A DNA stretch of 64,000 nt from Yersinia vastinensis (GTDB lineage: Bacteria > Pseudomonadota > Gammaproteobacteria > Enterobacterales > Enterobacteriaceae): contig NZ_CACVAF010000006.1 in the NCBI RefSeq assembly GCF_902726565.1, forward strand, positions 62,001-126,000, read 5' to 3'. Position 1 is the stretch's first letter. The number at the start of each line of letters is the position of its first letter. The notes beneath the pieces are model-generated. The model searched no databases. It worked only from the letters and a program-made list of their open reading frames with translations, and was not told the DNA's origin. Positions 37,433 to 49,633 of this stretch are shown here, piece by piece. Position numbers and translations under genes: made by a program.

Positions 37433-38014
37433 CTATATCTGCTTATGTTTCGCCTGCGACATCATCGTAGGATAAAACGCCCAAAACAGTTGTTCTAGTG
37501 GCTGATAGTGCTGTTCTATATCCTGAAAAGATCCCGCAAGCGCAGCCAGTTTGGGACGTCGGTTTGCCATACCTTGTAACACATCAGCTATAAAGGGTAG
37601 TTCAGCGTAGCGTTCCAGCCAACGTTCAGGCCACAGATAGGCATTCAGGTTTTGGAAACGAGCAGGTGTCTGCGGTAAATGCGGTAAAATCTGGCGTTGC
37701 GCATGGTCAATAAAATCGGGCAGAGGGCAGTCGGGCATCAATTTATCCCAGTCACGCGCGAGGAAATGGTCCCACAGCACATCCAGCGTAATAGGAGCCA
37801 CTCGGCGATAATCGGCACTAAAATAGGTTCGAGCTTCTTTAACTAACGGCAAAGTATCTGTCATTACGTCAACACGACGATGCATCATGATGCCAGAGAC
37901 TATCTCAGGGGAATACTCACCCTGCGGATTACCCCGAATAAAGTCAGCCAATAAATTGCCCAATAAAGAGCTATCAGCCAATGTGGCGAGATGGAGGTGA
38001 GCGAGAAAATTCAT
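37433..38014 (-). CDS. acpH: Acyl carrier protein phosphodiesterase
   Basis: AcpH removes the 4'-phosphopantetheine group from holo-ACP, giving apo-ACP. The 193-residue protein has the HD-like N-terminus [46 protein letters not shown] and the C-terminal [18 protein letters not shown] block, and equals the E. coli enzyme in length. It is divergent from queA, with the same arrangement as in E. coli. Confidence 0.95.
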   Translation of the reverse strand: MNFLAHLHLATLADSSLLGNLLADFIRGNPQGEYSPEIVSGIMMHRRVDVMTDTLPLVKEARTYFSADYRRVAPITLDVLWDHFLARDWDKLMPDCPLPDFIDHAQRQILPHLPQTPARFQNLNAYLWPERWLERYAELPFIADVLQGMANRRPKLAALAGSFQDIEQHYQPLEQLFWAFYPTMMSQAKHKQI

Positions 38015-38145
38015 GAACTGAGTATATACCTTTATTACTTTAAGTTGCAGCCTGCCCTTGGTGGCTCTAGACTAGCGGCCTATTTTTTGTAAACCAGTCC
38101 ATCATTCCTGTTGGTCGGGTCTGCCCTGATATAAAGTGGAAAGCC

Positions 38146-39216
38146 ATGCGTGTTGCCGATTTTTCTTTTGAGCTCCCGGAATCTCTGATTGCCCATTACC
38201 CTCAGCCCCAGCGGAGCGGTTGCCGCTTATTGTCTCTGGATGGCCCTACGGGAACGTTAACGCACGGCATTTTTACTGATTTACTGGATAAGTTGGAGCC
38301 AGGTGATCTACTGGTGTTCAATAACACTCGGGTGATTCCAGCGCGTTTGTTTGGCCGTAAAGCCAGCGGTGGCAAACTTGAAGTGTTGGTAGAGCGCGTT
38401 CTGGATGACCATCGCGTTCTAGCCCATGTCAAAGCCTCAAAAGCACCCAAACCGGGCACTGAGCTACTGTTGGGGGATGACGAAAGCATTCGCGCCACGA
38501 TGCTGGCACGTCATGACACCTTGTTTGAGCTGCGCTTTGATGATGAGCGGGATGTTTTTACTATCCTGAATCTGGTCGGCCACATGCCTTTGCCTCCTTA
38601 TATTGATCGCCCTGATGAAGATGCTGATCGTGAGCTATATCAAACGGTATACAGTGAACGTCCTGGGGCAGTAGCTGCGCCAACTGCTGGGCTGCATTTT
38701 GACGAGCCGCTCTTGGCTGCGTTACGTGAGAAAGGCATTGAGATGGCTTTTGTCACCTTGCATGTGGGGGCTGGGACATTCCAGCCAGTGCGAGTCGATA
38801 CCATTGAAGAGCATATTATGCATTCCGAATATGCAGAGGTGCCCCAAGAGGTCGTAGATGCGGTTTTGGCCTGTAAAGCCCGCGGCAATCGTGTCGTCGC
38901 GGTAGGTACCACGTCAGTACGCTCACTGGAAAGTGCCGCTAAGGCCACCGAGAACGGCTTGATTGCTCCTTTCTTTGGTGATACTCGCATCTTTATTTAC
39001 CCGGGATATCATTATCAGGTCGTGGATGCCTTGGTCACCAACTTCCATTTACCTGAATCAACATTGATAATGTTGGTTTCTGCTTTTGCTGGCTATAAAA
39101 ATACCATGAATGCATATCAGCAAGCGGTTGCCGAGCAATATCGCTTTTTCAGTTACGGTGATGCTATGTTCATCAGCCGTAATCCACGGGCGCCGCAAGA
39201 GACGGTCAACCCGTAA
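38146..39216 (+). CDS. queA: S-adenosylmethionine:tRNA ribosyltransferase-isomerase
   Basis: QueA transfers and isomerises the ribosyl moiety of SAM onto 7-aminomethyl-7-deazaguanine in tRNA, giving epoxyqueuosine. The 356-residue protein matches E. coli QueA from [20 protein letters not shown] through [45 protein letters not shown] and [19 protein letters not shown]. It heads the queA-tgt-yajC-secD-secF cluster. The modified base substrate is supplied by Tgt, the next gene. Confidence 0.97.
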   Translation: MRVADFSFELPESLIAHYPQPQRSGCRLLSLDGPTGTLTHGIFTDLLDKLEPGDLLVFNNTRVIPARLFGRKASGGKLEVLVERVLDDHRVLAHVKASKAPKPGTELLLGDDESIRATMLARHDTLFELRFDDERDVFTILNLVGHMPLPPYIDRPDEDADRELYQTVYSERPGAVAAPTAGLHFDEPLLAALREKGIEMAFVTLHVGAGTFQPVRVDTIEEHIMHSEYAEVPQEVVDAVLACKARGNRVVAVGTTSVRSLESAAKATENGLIAPFFGDTRIFIYPGYHYQVVDALVTNFHLPESTLIMLVSAFAGYKNTMNAYQQAVAEQYRFFSYGDAMFISRNPRAPQETVNP

Positions 39217-39241
39217 ATTTTCGGTCACACTTGCCGTGTGA

Positions 39242-40411
<1,170 letters not shown>

Positions 40412-40522
40412 TTTTAAAATTATTACCTTTGTATTTAAAGATTAAGCAGTTACGATTTACCGTTTTTGGTTCTATCGCACTGATTTCACACTACTGATAT
40501 TGATAACAATGAGGGAATTTTA

Positions 40523-40855
40523 ATGAGTCTTTTCATTTCTGATGCTGTCGCATCCGCTGGGGCTCCAGCTCAGAGCAGCCCGTACTCCCTGGTGATTATG
40601 CTGGTGGTATTTGGTCTGATTTTCTACTTCATGATCCTGCGTCCACAGCAAAAACGTGCCAAAGAACACAAAAAACTGATGGATTCTATTGGTAAAGGTG
40701 ATGAAGTGTTGACCACTGGTGGTTTGCTTGGTCGTGTAACTAAAGTAGCGGAAACAGGTTATATCGTAATCGCACTGAACGACACCACTGAAGTGATGAT
40801 CAAACGTGACTTCGTTGCTGCCGTTTTACCGAAAGGTACAATGAAAGCTCTGTAA
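40523..40855 (+). CDS. yajC: Sec translocon accessory subunit YajC
   Basis: A 110-residue protein with one membrane helix (about residues 18-38, PYSLVIMLVVFGLIFYFMI) followed by a basic RPQQKRAKEHK stretch and a small cytoplasmic domain (DEVLTTGGLLGRVTKV). YajC associates with SecDF and YidC at the SecYEG translocon and is not essential. The order yajC-secD-secF with a 27-base gap is conserved. Confidence 0.97.
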   Translation: MSLFISDAVASAGAPAQSSPYSLVIMLVVFGLIFYFMILRPQQKRAKEHKKLMDSIGKGDEVLTTGGLLGRVTKVAETGYIVIALNDTTEVMIKRDFVAAVLPKGTMKAL

Positions 40856-40882
40856 TTTTCGATTTTCCCGAAGGGAATTGCC

Positions 40883-42730
40883 GTGTTAAACCGTTATCCT
40901 TTGTGGAAGTACCTGATGCTGATCGTTGTGATCTTCGTCGGTCTGCTATATGCACTTCCCAACCTTTATGGTGAGGATCCGGCTGTTCAAATCACTGGTG
41001 CGCGAGGAATCGCCGCCAGTGAAACAACGCTGGTCCAAGTCCGTGACGTTTTAGAAAAAGACAACATAGCGAGCAAGTCCATTGCGCTGGAAAACGGTGC
41101 AATCCTGGCTCGCTTTAAAGATCCCGACGTCCAGCTGCGCGCCCGTGAGGCACTGATGGCTGCGATGGGGGACCAATACGTAATCGCCCTGAACCTGGCT
41201 CCAGCAACGCCTTCTTGGCTTGCTAAATTAGGTGCAGAGCCGATGAAGCTTGGCCTTGACCTGCGCGGTGGTGTGCACTTCTTGATGGAAGTGGATATGG
41301 ATACCGCACTTGGCAAGCTGCAAGAGCAAACGATGGATACTCTGCGCACCGATTTGCGTGAGAAAAATATCCCGTATGCGACTGTGCGCAAACTCGACAA
41401 TTATGGTGTTGAAGTACGTTTCCGCGATGATAAAACACGCGATGACGCTATCAGCTACCTCTCTTCTCGCCACCGTGATCTGGTGATTAGCTCCAATGGC
41501 AGCAATACCTTAAAAGCTGTGATGAGCGATGACCGTCTGCGTGAAGCGCGTGAATATGCTGTTCAGCAAAACATTACTATTCTGCGTAACCGGGTTAACC
41601 AATTAGGTGTAGCCGAACCGTTGGTTCAGCGCCAGGGTTCAGATCGTATTGTGGTTGAATTACCGGGTATTCAGGATACCGCTCGTGCTAAAGAGATTCT
41701 TGGTGCAACGGCGACTCTGGAATTCCGCTTAGTCAATAGCAATGTTGACGCCTCTGTTGCCGCTTCCGGTCGTGTACCGGGTGACTCAGAAGTTAAAAAT
41801 ACCCGCGAAGGTCGCCCGGTTGTCTTGTACAAACGCGTTATCCTAACCGGTGATCATATTACCGACTCAACTTCCAGCACTGATGAATATAACCAAGCTC
41901 AGGTTAATATTTCGCTCGATAGCGCTGGTGGTTCATTGATGTCTAATTTTACCAAAGACAATATCGGCAAGCCGATGGCGACTTTGTTCGTAGAATATAA
42001 AGACAGCGGTAAAAAAGATGCTAATGGCCGGGCAATTCTGGTTAAGCAGGAAGAGGTTATCAACGTCGCGACGATTCAGTCTCGCTTGGGTAACAGTTTC
42101 CGTATTACCGGCATTGATAACCCAGCTGAAGCTCGTCAGCTTTCCCTGTTACTGCGTGCGGGTGCATTGATTGCACCAATCCAGATTGTGGAAGAGCGTA
42201 CTATCGGGCCAACTTTGGGTTCACAGAACATTACTCAAGGTTTGGAAGCCTGCTTGTGGGGCTTGGCGGTCTCTATCCTGTTTATGGTGATTTACTACCG
42301 TAAGTTTGGTGTGATTGCCAGTACAGCACTGTTGGCTAACCTCGTGTTGATCGTGGGCGTTATGTCTCTATTACCGGGGGCGACATTAACTATGCCGGGT
42401 ATTGCCGGGATCGTATTGACGCTGGCGGTAGCAGTTGATGCTAACGTACTGATTAACGAGCGAATAAAAGAAGAGTACAGAAACGGGCGGACGATACAGC
42501 AAGCGATTCATGAAGGGTACAAAGGTGCCTTCTCTAGTATCGTTGATGCAAACGTAACGACACTCATCACAGCCATTATTCTTTACGCTGTGGGGACCGG
42601 TTCGATTAAAGGCTTTGCTATTACAACAGCTATTGGTGTTGCGACATCAATGTTCACCGCAATAGTCGGTACTCGTGCCATCGTCAACCTGCTTTACGGC
42701 GGCAAGCGCATTAACAAGCTGTCTATTTGA
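40883..42730 (+). CDS. secD: Protein translocase subunit SecD
   Basis: SecD, with SecF, uses the proton-motive force to finish protein export on the periplasmic side. The 615-residue protein has one N-terminal membrane helix, a large periplasmic P1 domain (with [18 protein letters not shown] at about residues 123-140), and five helices at the C-terminus holding [17 protein letters not shown] and [17 protein letters not shown], where the Asp is needed for proton transport. The start is GTG. The secF start is 10 bases past the stop. Confidence 0.97.
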   Translation: MLNRYPLWKYLMLIVVIFVGLLYALPNLYGEDPAVQITGARGIAASETTLVQVRDVLEKDNIASKSIALENGAILARFKDPDVQLRAREALMAAMGDQYVIALNLAPATPSWLAKLGAEPMKLGLDLRGGVHFLMEVDMDTALGKLQEQTMDTLRTDLREKNIPYATVRKLDNYGVEVRFRDDKTRDDAISYLSSRHRDLVISSNGSNTLKAVMSDDRLREAREYAVQQNITILRNRVNQLGVAEPLVQRQGSDRIVVELPGIQDTARAKEILGATATLEFRLVNSNVDASVAASGRVPGDSEVKNTREGRPVVLYKRVILTGDHITDSTSSTDEYNQAQVNISLDSAGGSLMSNFTKDNIGKPMATLFVEYKDSGKKDANGRAILVKQEEVINVATIQSRLGNSFRITGIDNPAEARQLSLLLRAGALIAPIQIVEERTIGPTLGSQNITQGLEACLWGLAVSILFMVIYYRKFGVIASTALLANLVLIVGVMSLLPGATLTMPGIAGIVLTLAVAVDANVLINERIKEEYRNGRTIQQAIHEGYKGAFSSIVDANVTTLITAIILYAVGTGSIKGFAITTAIGVATSMFTAIVGTRAIVNLLYGGKRINKLSI

Positions 42731-42740
42731 GGAGTACGTT

Positions 42741-43709
42741 GTGGCACAGGATTATACTGTTGAACAACTGAACTATGGCCGTAAAGTCTATGACTTTATG
42801 CGCTGGGATTACGTTGCTTTCGGTGTCTCATTGCTATTGTTAGTGGCATCCGTAGTGGTGATGTCCACGAAGGGGTTTAACTGGGGTCTCGATTTCACCG
42901 GTGGTACGGTGATTGAAATTAGCCTGGAAAACCCTGCCAATATGGACCAACTGCGTGACACTTTGGAAGCGGCGGGCTTTGAATCGCCAATCCTGCAAAA
43001 CTTTGGTAGTACCCGTGATGTGATGGTTCGTATGCCACCCGCCACTGGCACTGCAGGACAGGAGTTGGGTAACAAAGTCATTTCCGTTATCAATGAATCA
43101 GTTGATAAGAATGCATCAGTAAAACGTATCGAATTCGTCGGACCTAGTGTGGGCAGTGATTTAGCTCAAGCGGGTGGTATGGCGTTGTTGGTCGCGTTGC
43201 TCTGTATTCTGGTTTATGTTGGTTTCCGTTTTGAATGGCGTCTGGCGTTGGGGGCGGTTATCGCTCTGGCGCATGACGTGGTCATTACTATGGGGATCTT
43301 GTCGTTATTCCATATTGAGATTGACCTAACCATCATCGCTTCATTGATGTCGGTTATTGGTTACTCACTTAACGACAGTATCGTGGTATCGGACCGTATT
43401 CGTGAGAACTTCCGCAAGATTCGCCGCGGTACTCCTTATGAAATCATGAACGTGTCTCTAACCCAGACGCTAAGCCGTACTATCATGACATCTGCAACCA
43501 CGCTGATGGTGGTATTGATGCTGTTTATCTTCGGTGGTGCGATGCTACAAGGCTTCTCACTGACGATGCTGATCGGTGTTTCCATCGGTACTGTTTCATC
43601 TATCTATGTTGCGTCCGCGTTGGCGTTGAAACTGGGTATGAAACGTGAACATATGTTGCAGCAGAAAGTTGAGAAAGAAGGTGCAGATCAACCTTCGATC
43701 CTGCCGTGA
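42741..43709 (+). CDS. secF: Protein translocase subunit SecF
   Basis: The partner of SecD, with 322 residues and six membrane helices: one before the small periplasmic domain ([15 protein letters not shown]) and five after it. The conserved DDIVV-like block reads [20 protein letters not shown] and [17 protein letters not shown] is typical. The frame overlaps secD upstream to 42675, but GTG 42741 with GAGGAG just before gives [23 protein letters not shown], the standard N-terminus. A strong terminator ends the operon. Confidence 0.96.
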   Translation: MAQDYTVEQLNYGRKVYDFMRWDYVAFGVSLLLLVASVVVMSTKGFNWGLDFTGGTVIEISLENPANMDQLRDTLEAAGFESPILQNFGSTRDVMVRMPPATGTAGQELGNKVISVINESVDKNASVKRIEFVGPSVGSDLAQAGGMALLVALLCILVYVGFRFEWRLALGAVIALAHDVVITMGILSLFHIEIDLTIIASLMSVIGYSLNDSIVVSDRIRENFRKIRRGTPYEIMNVSLTQTLSRTIMTSATTLMVVLMLFIFGGAMLQGFSLTMLIGVSIGTVSSIYVASALALKLGMKREHMLQQKVEKEGADQPSILP

Positions 43710-43733
43710 TAGTGTAGAGCCGTAATACGCATG

Positions 43734-43771
43734 AAGCCCTGATACCGTTAAAGCGGTATCAGGGCTTTTTT
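43734..43771 (+). terminator. Rho-independent terminator of the queA-secF operon
   Basis: AAGCCCTGATACC pairs perfectly with GGTATCAGGGCTT around an 8-base loop and runs into TTTTTTATT. Confidence 0.9.
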
Positions 43772-44041
43772 ATTGCTGATTGGTTGCGTTAGATTCCCTA
43801 TGAAATCGCATTGTTACGTTGTTCTTTGCTATTATCTCAATTAATATAGTTATTATTGATGTGACTGTTATTTTATTTAAACTTACAAGTTCTAATTAAT
43901 AAGAATAAAAGATCATTAAGCAGATGTATTCTGGAAGTTATGGCATTGATTTGATAGTTAATCCCTCAATTATTTAATAATGTTTATAATAGATGTTCTA
44001 TATCATGTATGAATATTCCATTAAAAAAGAAGGGGTTGTTA
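43772..44041. other. AT-rich gap before the orphan gene
   Basis: 270 bases, markedly AT-rich, with no credible ORF. The last 60 bases (GTTTATAATAGATG near 43982) may hold a promoter with TATAAT as -10. Base composition is like the orphan gene rather than the flanking operons. Confidence 0.45.
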
Positions 44042-45244
44042 ATGTGCTTGCTTGCCAAAAGTGTTATTACGAATATTAATTCGCCACTCCATTTACCTCA
44101 ATTAATTGATAACGAAAAAAACAGTGATTTATTGAATGACATTAAAGTGGAAATAATACGGGAATTTAGTCAAATAAATTTTGATAAAAAATCAAAGATA
44201 AGTAAATGTATAGAAGAAATAACAAAAAGCCCTAATGTTAATGATGTTATCGATAATGTTAATGCCTACCTTGATAAAAGTAAGGGGACAGACAGAAATA
44301 AAGAATTTATTGATGATTTAAGTGCATTGATTAGAGACGAAAATTCAGTGATTGGTAAAGAGTATCATTTAATTACTCAATCAAAAAAATGTTATAAGTT
44401 GGTCCATAAACATTTTTCTGACTCAGAAGCTGCATTGACGCCATCCGCGGTTGAACAGGGGGTTAGACAACACGAAACTAAAATCAAAGCCCAAATTTTG
44501 GAGGGGTTGGGAACTGAAAAAGAGAAAGAAACTATTATTAATAAAACAATGGAAACGATAAAAAATGCAGATGAAGAACTTATCGCACTGAAAGATCTTC
44601 ATAGGATAACTTATCGTCTGGTAGCAATGTTTAACCAAGTTTTCTCCAGAGATAACAAGGTAGTTGATGACAAAAAGTGTGAAAATATTGAGCCTCAGAC
44701 TGACATGTCGAGTTATGACTTAAAATCATTAGAAGACCATGCCAATAAACAAAAAAACAATATTGAAATTTATTATCATGCAATAGAAGTAAATTTGAAT
44801 TCATTACCGACTTCGATTGATGAATTAAAACATCTGACTAATAAAAACATTCCTGATGTACTAAAGATGATAATTACGGCAAGATCTGAGTTGTTGTGTC
44901 CGCTAGAAAATATTTGGACGCGGCTAGCAAATGCTATCTCCGCTTTTCTATTCCCGGCAATCTCTAAAGAGAAGCAGGATAAAAAAATGCAGCTTGAAAA
45001 TAACCTGTCAGAATTGGATCAATTAATAACTGAATTAAGTAAAAAACCAAACTACGATAATGTGATGAAATCCCCATGGCTTTATGAATTGGTTTCTCAT
45101 TTGTTAGTTCAGGGTACGCCGGTTCAATACCCTTTTGATCCTTTCAATGTGTTGTCCCCGGATCGTAAAGTTTGGTTAGAATTGCAAAAAGAATGGTTAA
45201 CACTTTTGCAGGATAAATCCGTTGAACCAGAGCTTTCGCAATAA
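44042..45244 (+). CDS. Orphan AT-rich gene, 400-residue helical protein of unknown function
   Basis: I do not recognise a family. The ATG at 44042 has AGGGG 6 bases upstream and is preferred over ATG 44009. The product is rich in Lys, Asn, Asp, Ile and Leu, with long predicted helices (for example LLNDIKVEIIREFSQINFDKK; NNIEIYYHAIEVNLNSL), one short hydrophobic patch near residue 300 (LANAISAFLFPAI), a handful of Cys and no signal peptide or clear membrane span. The C-terminal part (LVSHLLVQGTPVQYPFDPFNVL) is more globular. Base composition is far more AT-rich than both neighbours. It sits alone in the secF-nrdR gap, adjacent genes in E. coli apart from tsx/yajI-type inserts, so horizontal acquisition is likely. 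A secreted effector is a speculation only. Confidence 0.75.
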   Translation: MCLLAKSVITNINSPLHLPQLIDNEKNSDLLNDIKVEIIREFSQINFDKKSKISKCIEEITKSPNVNDVIDNVNAYLDKSKGTDRNKEFIDDLSALIRDENSVIGKEYHLITQSKKCYKLVHKHFSDSEAALTPSAVEQGVRQHETKIKAQILEGLGTEKEKETIINKTMETIKNADEELIALKDLHRITYRLVAMFNQVFSRDNKVVDDKKCENIEPQTDMSSYDLKSLEDHANKQKNNIEIYYHAIEVNLNSLPTSIDELKHLTNKNIPDVLKMIITARSELLCPLENIWTRLANAISAFLFPAISKEKQDKKMQLENNLSELDQLITELSKKPNYDNVMKSPWLYELVSHLLVQGTPVQYPFDPFNVLSPDRKVWLELQKEWLTLLQDKSVEPELSQ

Positions 45245-45337
45245 TTGATCAAGATAAACTGCCGTTTCCGGCCTTTGTTGTCGCAGCAGTTCGCGGTAAA
45301 CTATAAGCAAGTTTAAGTTCACCAATCAGGAAGCGCT

Positions 45338-45787
45338 ATGCATTGCCCGTTTTGTGCCGCCGTGGATACCAAAGTCATTGATTCCCGTCTGGTGAGCGAT
45401 GGTTCGCAAGTGCGCCGTCGCCGCCAGTGTTTAGATTGTAATGAACGCTTTACCACTTTCGAAGTGGCTGAATTGGTACTTCCGCGCGTTATTAAAAGTG
45501 ATGATGTGCGCGAACCCTTCAATGAAGAAAAATTACGGCGGGGCATGCTTAAAGCATTAGAAAAACGACCTGTCAGTTCTGATGATGTCGAAACCGCCAT
45601 AAGTCATATTAAATCTCAGCTACGTGCCACTGGCGAACGTGAAGTTCCCACCAAGATGGTCGGCAACTTAGTGATGGAAGCACTGAAACGTCTGGATAAA
45701 GTGGCGTATATCCGTTTTGCCTCTGTATATCGCAGTTTTGAAGATATTCGCGAATTTGGCGAAGAGATTGCCCGTTTGCAGGATTAA
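45338..45787 (+). CDS. nrdR: Transcriptional repressor NrdR
   Basis: NrdR senses (d)ATP and represses ribonucleotide reductase genes. The 149-residue protein has the N-terminal zinc ribbon (CPFC at residues 3-6 and CLDC near 31-34) and the ATP-cone domain ([32 protein letters not shown]). It heads the nrdR-ribD-ribH-nusB-thiL-pgpA cluster, the same order as in E. coli. Confidence 0.97.
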   Translation: MHCPFCAAVDTKVIDSRLVSDGSQVRRRRQCLDCNERFTTFEVAELVLPRVIKSDDVREPFNEEKLRRGMLKALEKRPVSSDDVETAISHIKSQLRATGEREVPTKMVGNLVMEALKRLDKVAYIRFASVYRSFEDIREFGEEIARLQD

Positions 45788-45852
45788 CTCGCATTTTATA
45801 CTGTACGACATAGTTCAGTATCAGAATTGCAGCATAAACAGTAAGGAAAGTC

Positions 45853-46962
45853 ATGCAGCCCGATGAGTTCTATATGGCCCGTGCCTTTGAGTTGGCACGG
45901 TTGGGGCGTTTTACGACGTCACCTAACCCTAATGTCGGGTGTGTTTTGGTGCGTGACGGTCAGATCGTGGGTGAAGGTTATCACTTACGAGCCGGAGAAC
46001 CTCACGCTGAAGTGCATGCGCTGCGCATGGCAGGAGAAAAGGCGCGCGGCGCGACTGCCTATGTCACTCTTGAGCCATGCAGTCACCACGGACGCACACC
46101 ACCGTGTGCTGATGCGCTGGTTGCCGCAGGGGTTGTGCGGGTTGTCGCGGCTATGCAAGACCCTAATCCACAGGTTGCCGGGCGCGGGTTATATCGCCTG
46201 AAACAGGCGGGTGTCGACGTTCATCATGGCCTCATGCTGGCGGAGGCTGAAGCGGTCAACCTCGGTTTTTTAAAACGGATGCGTACCGGCTTCCCTTATC
46301 TGCAACTGAAAATGGCGGCATCGTTGGATGGCCGAACGGCAATGGCCTCAGGCGAGAGTCAATGGATTACCTCACCACAAGCACGCCAAGATGTGCAGCG
46401 TTTTCGTGCTGAAAGTTCGGCGATCCTTAGTACCAGCGCTACCGTCTTGGCTGATGATCCTTCATTGACGGTTCGCTGGCAGGAGTTAGATGCTGAAACC
46501 CAAGCATTGTATCCTCAAGACAACCTACGTCAGCCAACACGCATTATACTCGATAGTCAAAATCGCGTGACGCCAGAGCACAAAGTCACACAGCAAGATG
46601 GTTCCTGCTGGTTAGCTCGAGTCGAGGCAGATAAACAGCCGTGGCCTGCCAATGTTGAGCAATTATTGTTACCCCGCCATGGCAGTGGTGTGGACTTGGT
46701 TTTATTGATGATGCAATTGGGCAAGCGGCAGATTAACTCAGTGTGGGTTGAAGCCGGGCCACAATTGGCCGGAGCCTTGTTGCAGGCCGGTGTGGTTGAT
46801 GAGCTAATTCTTTATATCGCTCCCAAACTACTAGGTAGCGATGCGCGTGGTTTATGCCAGTTAGCAGGTTTAACACATTTATCGCAAGCTCCAGAGTTTG
46901 AATTTAGTGATGTGCGTCAGGTGGGGCCGGATCTCCGCTTGCGCTTGAAACCGAAGTATTAA
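45853..46962 (+). CDS. ribD: Bifunctional riboflavin deaminase/reductase RibD
   Basis: RibD deaminates the GTP cyclohydrolase II product and then reduces its ribose, two successive steps of riboflavin synthesis. The 369-residue protein has the zinc deaminase domain (residues about 1-145: HAEVHAL and PCSHHGRTPPC) and the NADPH-dependent reductase domain (about 150-369: KMAASLDGRTAMASGESQWITS, VWVEAGPQLAGALL, YIAPKLLG). It lies 65 bases after nrdR and 134 before ribH. Confidence 0.97.
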   Translation: MQPDEFYMARAFELARLGRFTTSPNPNVGCVLVRDGQIVGEGYHLRAGEPHAEVHALRMAGEKARGATAYVTLEPCSHHGRTPPCADALVAAGVVRVVAAMQDPNPQVAGRGLYRLKQAGVDVHHGLMLAEAEAVNLGFLKRMRTGFPYLQLKMAASLDGRTAMASGESQWITSPQARQDVQRFRAESSAILSTSATVLADDPSLTVRWQELDAETQALYPQDNLRQPTRIILDSQNRVTPEHKVTQQDGSCWLARVEADKQPWPANVEQLLLPRHGSGVDLVLLMMQLGKRQINSVWVEAGPQLAGALLQAGVVDELILYIAPKLLGSDARGLCQLAGLTHLSQAPEFEFSDVRQVGPDLRLRLKPKY

Positions 46963-47096
46963 TGACATTATCTGGCTGAGATTCTCTCTGCCATTCATTG
47001 TCTTGCCCGCGTTTTACAAATGCGCAGGGGCGGGGCGCGAAAGAATATGATAGAATCCGCCCCCCTGCGGGGTATGAACCCATATTGAGGAAAGCT

Positions 47097-47567
47097 ATGA
47101 ACGTTATCGAAGGTGTTGTTGCTACTCCTAATGCCCGCGTGGCGATTGCAATTGCGCGTTTTAACAACTTTATCAACGACAGCCTGCTGGAAGGTGCAAT
47201 TGATGCCCTCAAACGCATTGGTCAAGTCGCAGATGACAACATCACTGTTGTTTGGGTACCGGGTGCCTACGAGTTACCGCTGGTTGCCAATGTGTTAGCA
47301 AAAACAAATCGTTACGATGCGGTAATTGCGCTGGGTACAGTTATCCGTGGGGGTACTGCACATTTTGAGTATGTTGCTGGTGAAGCAAGTTCTGGTCTAT
47401 CGAGTGTCGCCATGAACAGTGATATCCCAGTCGCTTTCGGTGTGCTAACCACAGAAAGTATTGAGCAAGCCATTGAGCGTGCGGGTACTAAAGCGGGTAA
47501 TAAAGGTGCAGAAGCTGCCCTGACCGCGCTTGAAATGATTAATGTAATCAAGGCTATTAAAGGCTGA
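47097..47567 (+). CDS. ribH: 6,7-dimethyl-8-ribityllumazine synthase
   Basis: RibH (RibE in E. coli naming) condenses the RibD-derived pyrimidine with dihydroxybutanone phosphate to the lumazine precursor of riboflavin, usually as a 60-mer shell. The start at 47097 (GAGGAAAG before it) gives [23 protein letters not shown] and 156 residues. Substrate motifs are [10 protein letters not shown] and [15 protein letters not shown]. The frame extends 33 codons upstream without support. Confidence 0.96.
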   Translation: MNVIEGVVATPNARVAIAIARFNNFINDSLLEGAIDALKRIGQVADDNITVVWVPGAYELPLVANVLAKTNRYDAVIALGTVIRGGTAHFEYVAGEASSGLSSVAMNSDIPVAFGVLTTESIEQAIERAGTKAGNKGAEAALTALEMINVIKAIKG

Positions 47568-47592
47568 ATTTAGTTAAGTTAAGGGGAATTCC

Positions 47593-48009
47593 GTGAAACC
47601 TGCTGCTCGTCGCCGCGCTCGTGAGTGCGCTGTTCAAGCGCTTTACTCTTGGCAGTTGTCTAAAAACGACATCGCTGATGTTGAATTACAGTTCCTGTCG
47701 GAGCAGGATGTCAAAGACGTCGACATCGCCTATTTTCGCGAATTGCTGTCTGGGGTTGCCGTGAATGCCGCATCTCTGGATGCGTTGATGGCACCAGTTC
47801 TTTCCCGCCAGCTCGAAGAATTAGGCCAGGTTGAAAGGGCGGTTCTGCGTATTGCGCTGTTTGAACTGAGCAAACGTGATGATGTCCCTTATAAAGTGGC
47901 AATCAATGAAGCAATCGAACTGGCCAAAACATTTGGTGCAGAAGATAGCCATAAGTTTGTCAACGGAGTGCTGGATAAGGTAGCTCCGATGGTTCGTAAG
48001 AAAAAATAA
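47593..48009 (+). CDS. nusB: Transcription antitermination factor NusB
   Basis: NusB binds boxA RNA with NusE (S10) in rRNA antitermination complexes. The 138-residue protein has the all-helical fold with [21 protein letters not shown] at the N-terminus, the RNA/NusE surface [16 protein letters not shown] and [29 protein letters not shown] near the end. GTG start with AAGGGGA before it; 25 bases after ribH. Confidence 0.97.
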   Translation: MKPAARRRARECAVQALYSWQLSKNDIADVELQFLSEQDVKDVDIAYFRELLSGVAVNAASLDALMAPVLSRQLEELGQVERAVLRIALFELSKRDDVPYKVAINEAIELAKTFGAEDSHKFVNGVLDKVAPMVRKKK

Positions 48010-48014
48010 TCTCG

Positions 48015-48082
48015 TTATATCCTTTGCTCTTGAAGCTACAGGGTGGCTAGTGACCTGCAACTTGAAGTTCTTTAGGCTATAC
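48015..48082. repeat. Internally deleted ERIC-like element
   Basis: CTTGAAGCTACAGG at the left and CTGCAACTTGAAG followed by TTCTTTAGGCTATA at the right resemble the two ends of a Yersinia ERIC element. The central hairpin is missing, so this looks like a deletion derivative. Confidence 0.4.
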
Positions 48083-48096
48083 CTGAAGTAGTTTGA

Positions 48097-48121
48097 ATTA
48101 AGGCCGGTTTCCGGCCTTAAT
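48097..48121. terminator. Hairpin between nusB and thiL
   Basis: ATTAAGGCCGG / CCGGCCTTAAT is a perfect 11-bp stem with a 3-base loop. No T-run follows, so it may attenuate or stabilise rather than terminate. Confidence 0.5.
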
Positions 48122-48153
48122 CATGTATCGGCAAACATTTCTGGAATTGTATT

Positions 48154-49143
48154 ATGGCATGTGGCGAATTTGACCTCATTGCCCGCTACTTTGACCGGTT
48201 CAGAAGTAATCGCCGGGATGTAGAGTTGGGTATTGGAGACGACTGCGCACTTCTTACAGTGGCAGATAAACAGCTGTTGGCCATCAGTACAGATACACTG
48301 GTGTCCGGTATTCATTTCCTTCCGGATATCGATCCGGCTGATCTTGGTTACAAATCTTTAGCGGTGAACCTTAGCGATTTAGCTGCGATGGGTGCTGATC
48401 CTGCCTGGTTATCTCTTGCTCTTACTCTCCCAAATGTTAATGAAGACTGGTTACAAGCATTCAGCGACAGTCTGTTTGATCAATTGAATTATTACGGCAT
48501 GCAATTGATTGGTGGTGATACCACTCGTGGGCCACTGAGCCTGACATTAACTATTCAGGGCTTAGTACCAGAAGGGCGGGCCTTGACCCGTGCAGGGGCG
48601 CGGATTGGTGATTGGATTTACGTCACGGGTACTTTGGGTGACAGCGCAGCGGGTCTGGCTATTTTGCAAGATGAGCTACGTGTTGATAACGAATCAGATC
48701 GTGCGGCTTTAATTCACCGCCATTTGCGACCACAACCTCGTATATTGCAGGGGCAGGCGCTGCGAGACCTTGCAAGTTCTGCGATTGATATCTCGGATGG
48801 GTTGATTTCTGATCTGCACCATATTCTGAAAGCGAGTCATTGTGGCGCACGTATTGATCTGGATGATTTACCCTATTCTGATGCTTTAACACGTCAGGTG
48901 GATGCGGAACAAGCATTACGCTGGGCATTAAGCGGTGGTGAAGACTACGAACTGTGCTTTACCGTACCGGAGATAAACCGCGGTGCACTGGAGGTCGCTC
49001 TGAGCAATACTGGTGCAGCCTATACCTGCATTGGCCAGATTGGCCCACAGTCGGAAGGTGTGAAGTTCTTCCGTGATGGTAAAACCATTGAACTGGACTT
49101 TCATGGGTTTGACCATTTCTTAGTAGGTAAATCCCATGGATGA
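48154..49143 (+). CDS. thiL: Thiamine-monophosphate kinase
   Basis: ThiL makes the cofactor thiamine diphosphate from thiamine monophosphate and ATP. The 329-residue protein belongs to the PurM/AIR-synthase superfamily: [64 protein letters not shown] and [12 protein letters not shown] are all present. The stop overlaps the pgpA start by 8 bases. Confidence 0.97.
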   Translation: MACGEFDLIARYFDRFRSNRRDVELGIGDDCALLTVADKQLLAISTDTLVSGIHFLPDIDPADLGYKSLAVNLSDLAAMGADPAWLSLALTLPNVNEDWLQAFSDSLFDQLNYYGMQLIGGDTTRGPLSLTLTIQGLVPEGRALTRAGARIGDWIYVTGTLGDSAAGLAILQDELRVDNESDRAALIHRHLRPQPRILQGQALRDLASSAIDISDGLISDLHHILKASHCGARIDLDDLPYSDALTRQVDAEQALRWALSGGEDYELCFTVPEINRGALEVALSNTGAAYTCIGQIGPQSEGVKFFRDGKTIELDFHGFDHFLVGKSHG

Positions 49144-49633
49144 AGCCAAACGTCGCCTGCGACTATCTAATCCGTGGCATTTGTTGGCAACCGGGTTCGG
49201 CAGTGGCTTATCGCCGTGGGCGCCGGGCACGATGGGGTCGATTGCGGCTATTCCATTCTGGCTATTATTAATTCAGTTACCTTGGCAGGTATATTCTCTG
49301 GCGGTGATGTTCAGCATCTGTATCGGCGTCTATATCTGCCATCGCACAGCCAAAGATATGCAGGTTCATGACCACGGCAGTATCGTGTGGGATGAATTTG
49401 TCGGAATGTGGATTACTTTGATGGCCTTGCCAGTGAATGATTGGCAATGGGTTGCTGCTGGTTTTGTGGCATTCCGTATTTTTGATATCTGGAAACCTTG
49501 GCCGATTCGCTGGTTTGATCGCAACGTCCATGGCGGCATGGGAATAATGGTCGATGATATTATTGCTGGTGTGATTGCCGCCGCGATTATTTTTGTTATT
49601 GGGTATTACTGGCCAATAGATTTATTTTACTGA
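49136..49633 (+). CDS. pgpA: Phosphatidylglycerophosphatase A
   Basis: PgpA dephosphorylates phosphatidylglycerophosphate to phosphatidylglycerol at the inner membrane. The 165-residue protein has several hydrophobic segments and the family blocks [45 protein letters not shown] and [14 protein letters not shown]. It is the last gene of the cluster; an ERIC element starts at its stop codon. Confidence 0.96.
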   Translation: MDEAKRRLRLSNPWHLLATGFGSGLSPWAPGTMGSIAAIPFWLLLIQLPWQVYSLAVMFSICIGVYICHRTAKDMQVHDHGSIVWDEFVGMWITLMALPVNDWQWVAAGFVAFRIFDIWKPWPIRWFDRNVHGGMGIMVDDIIAGVIAAAIIFVIGYYWPIDLFY

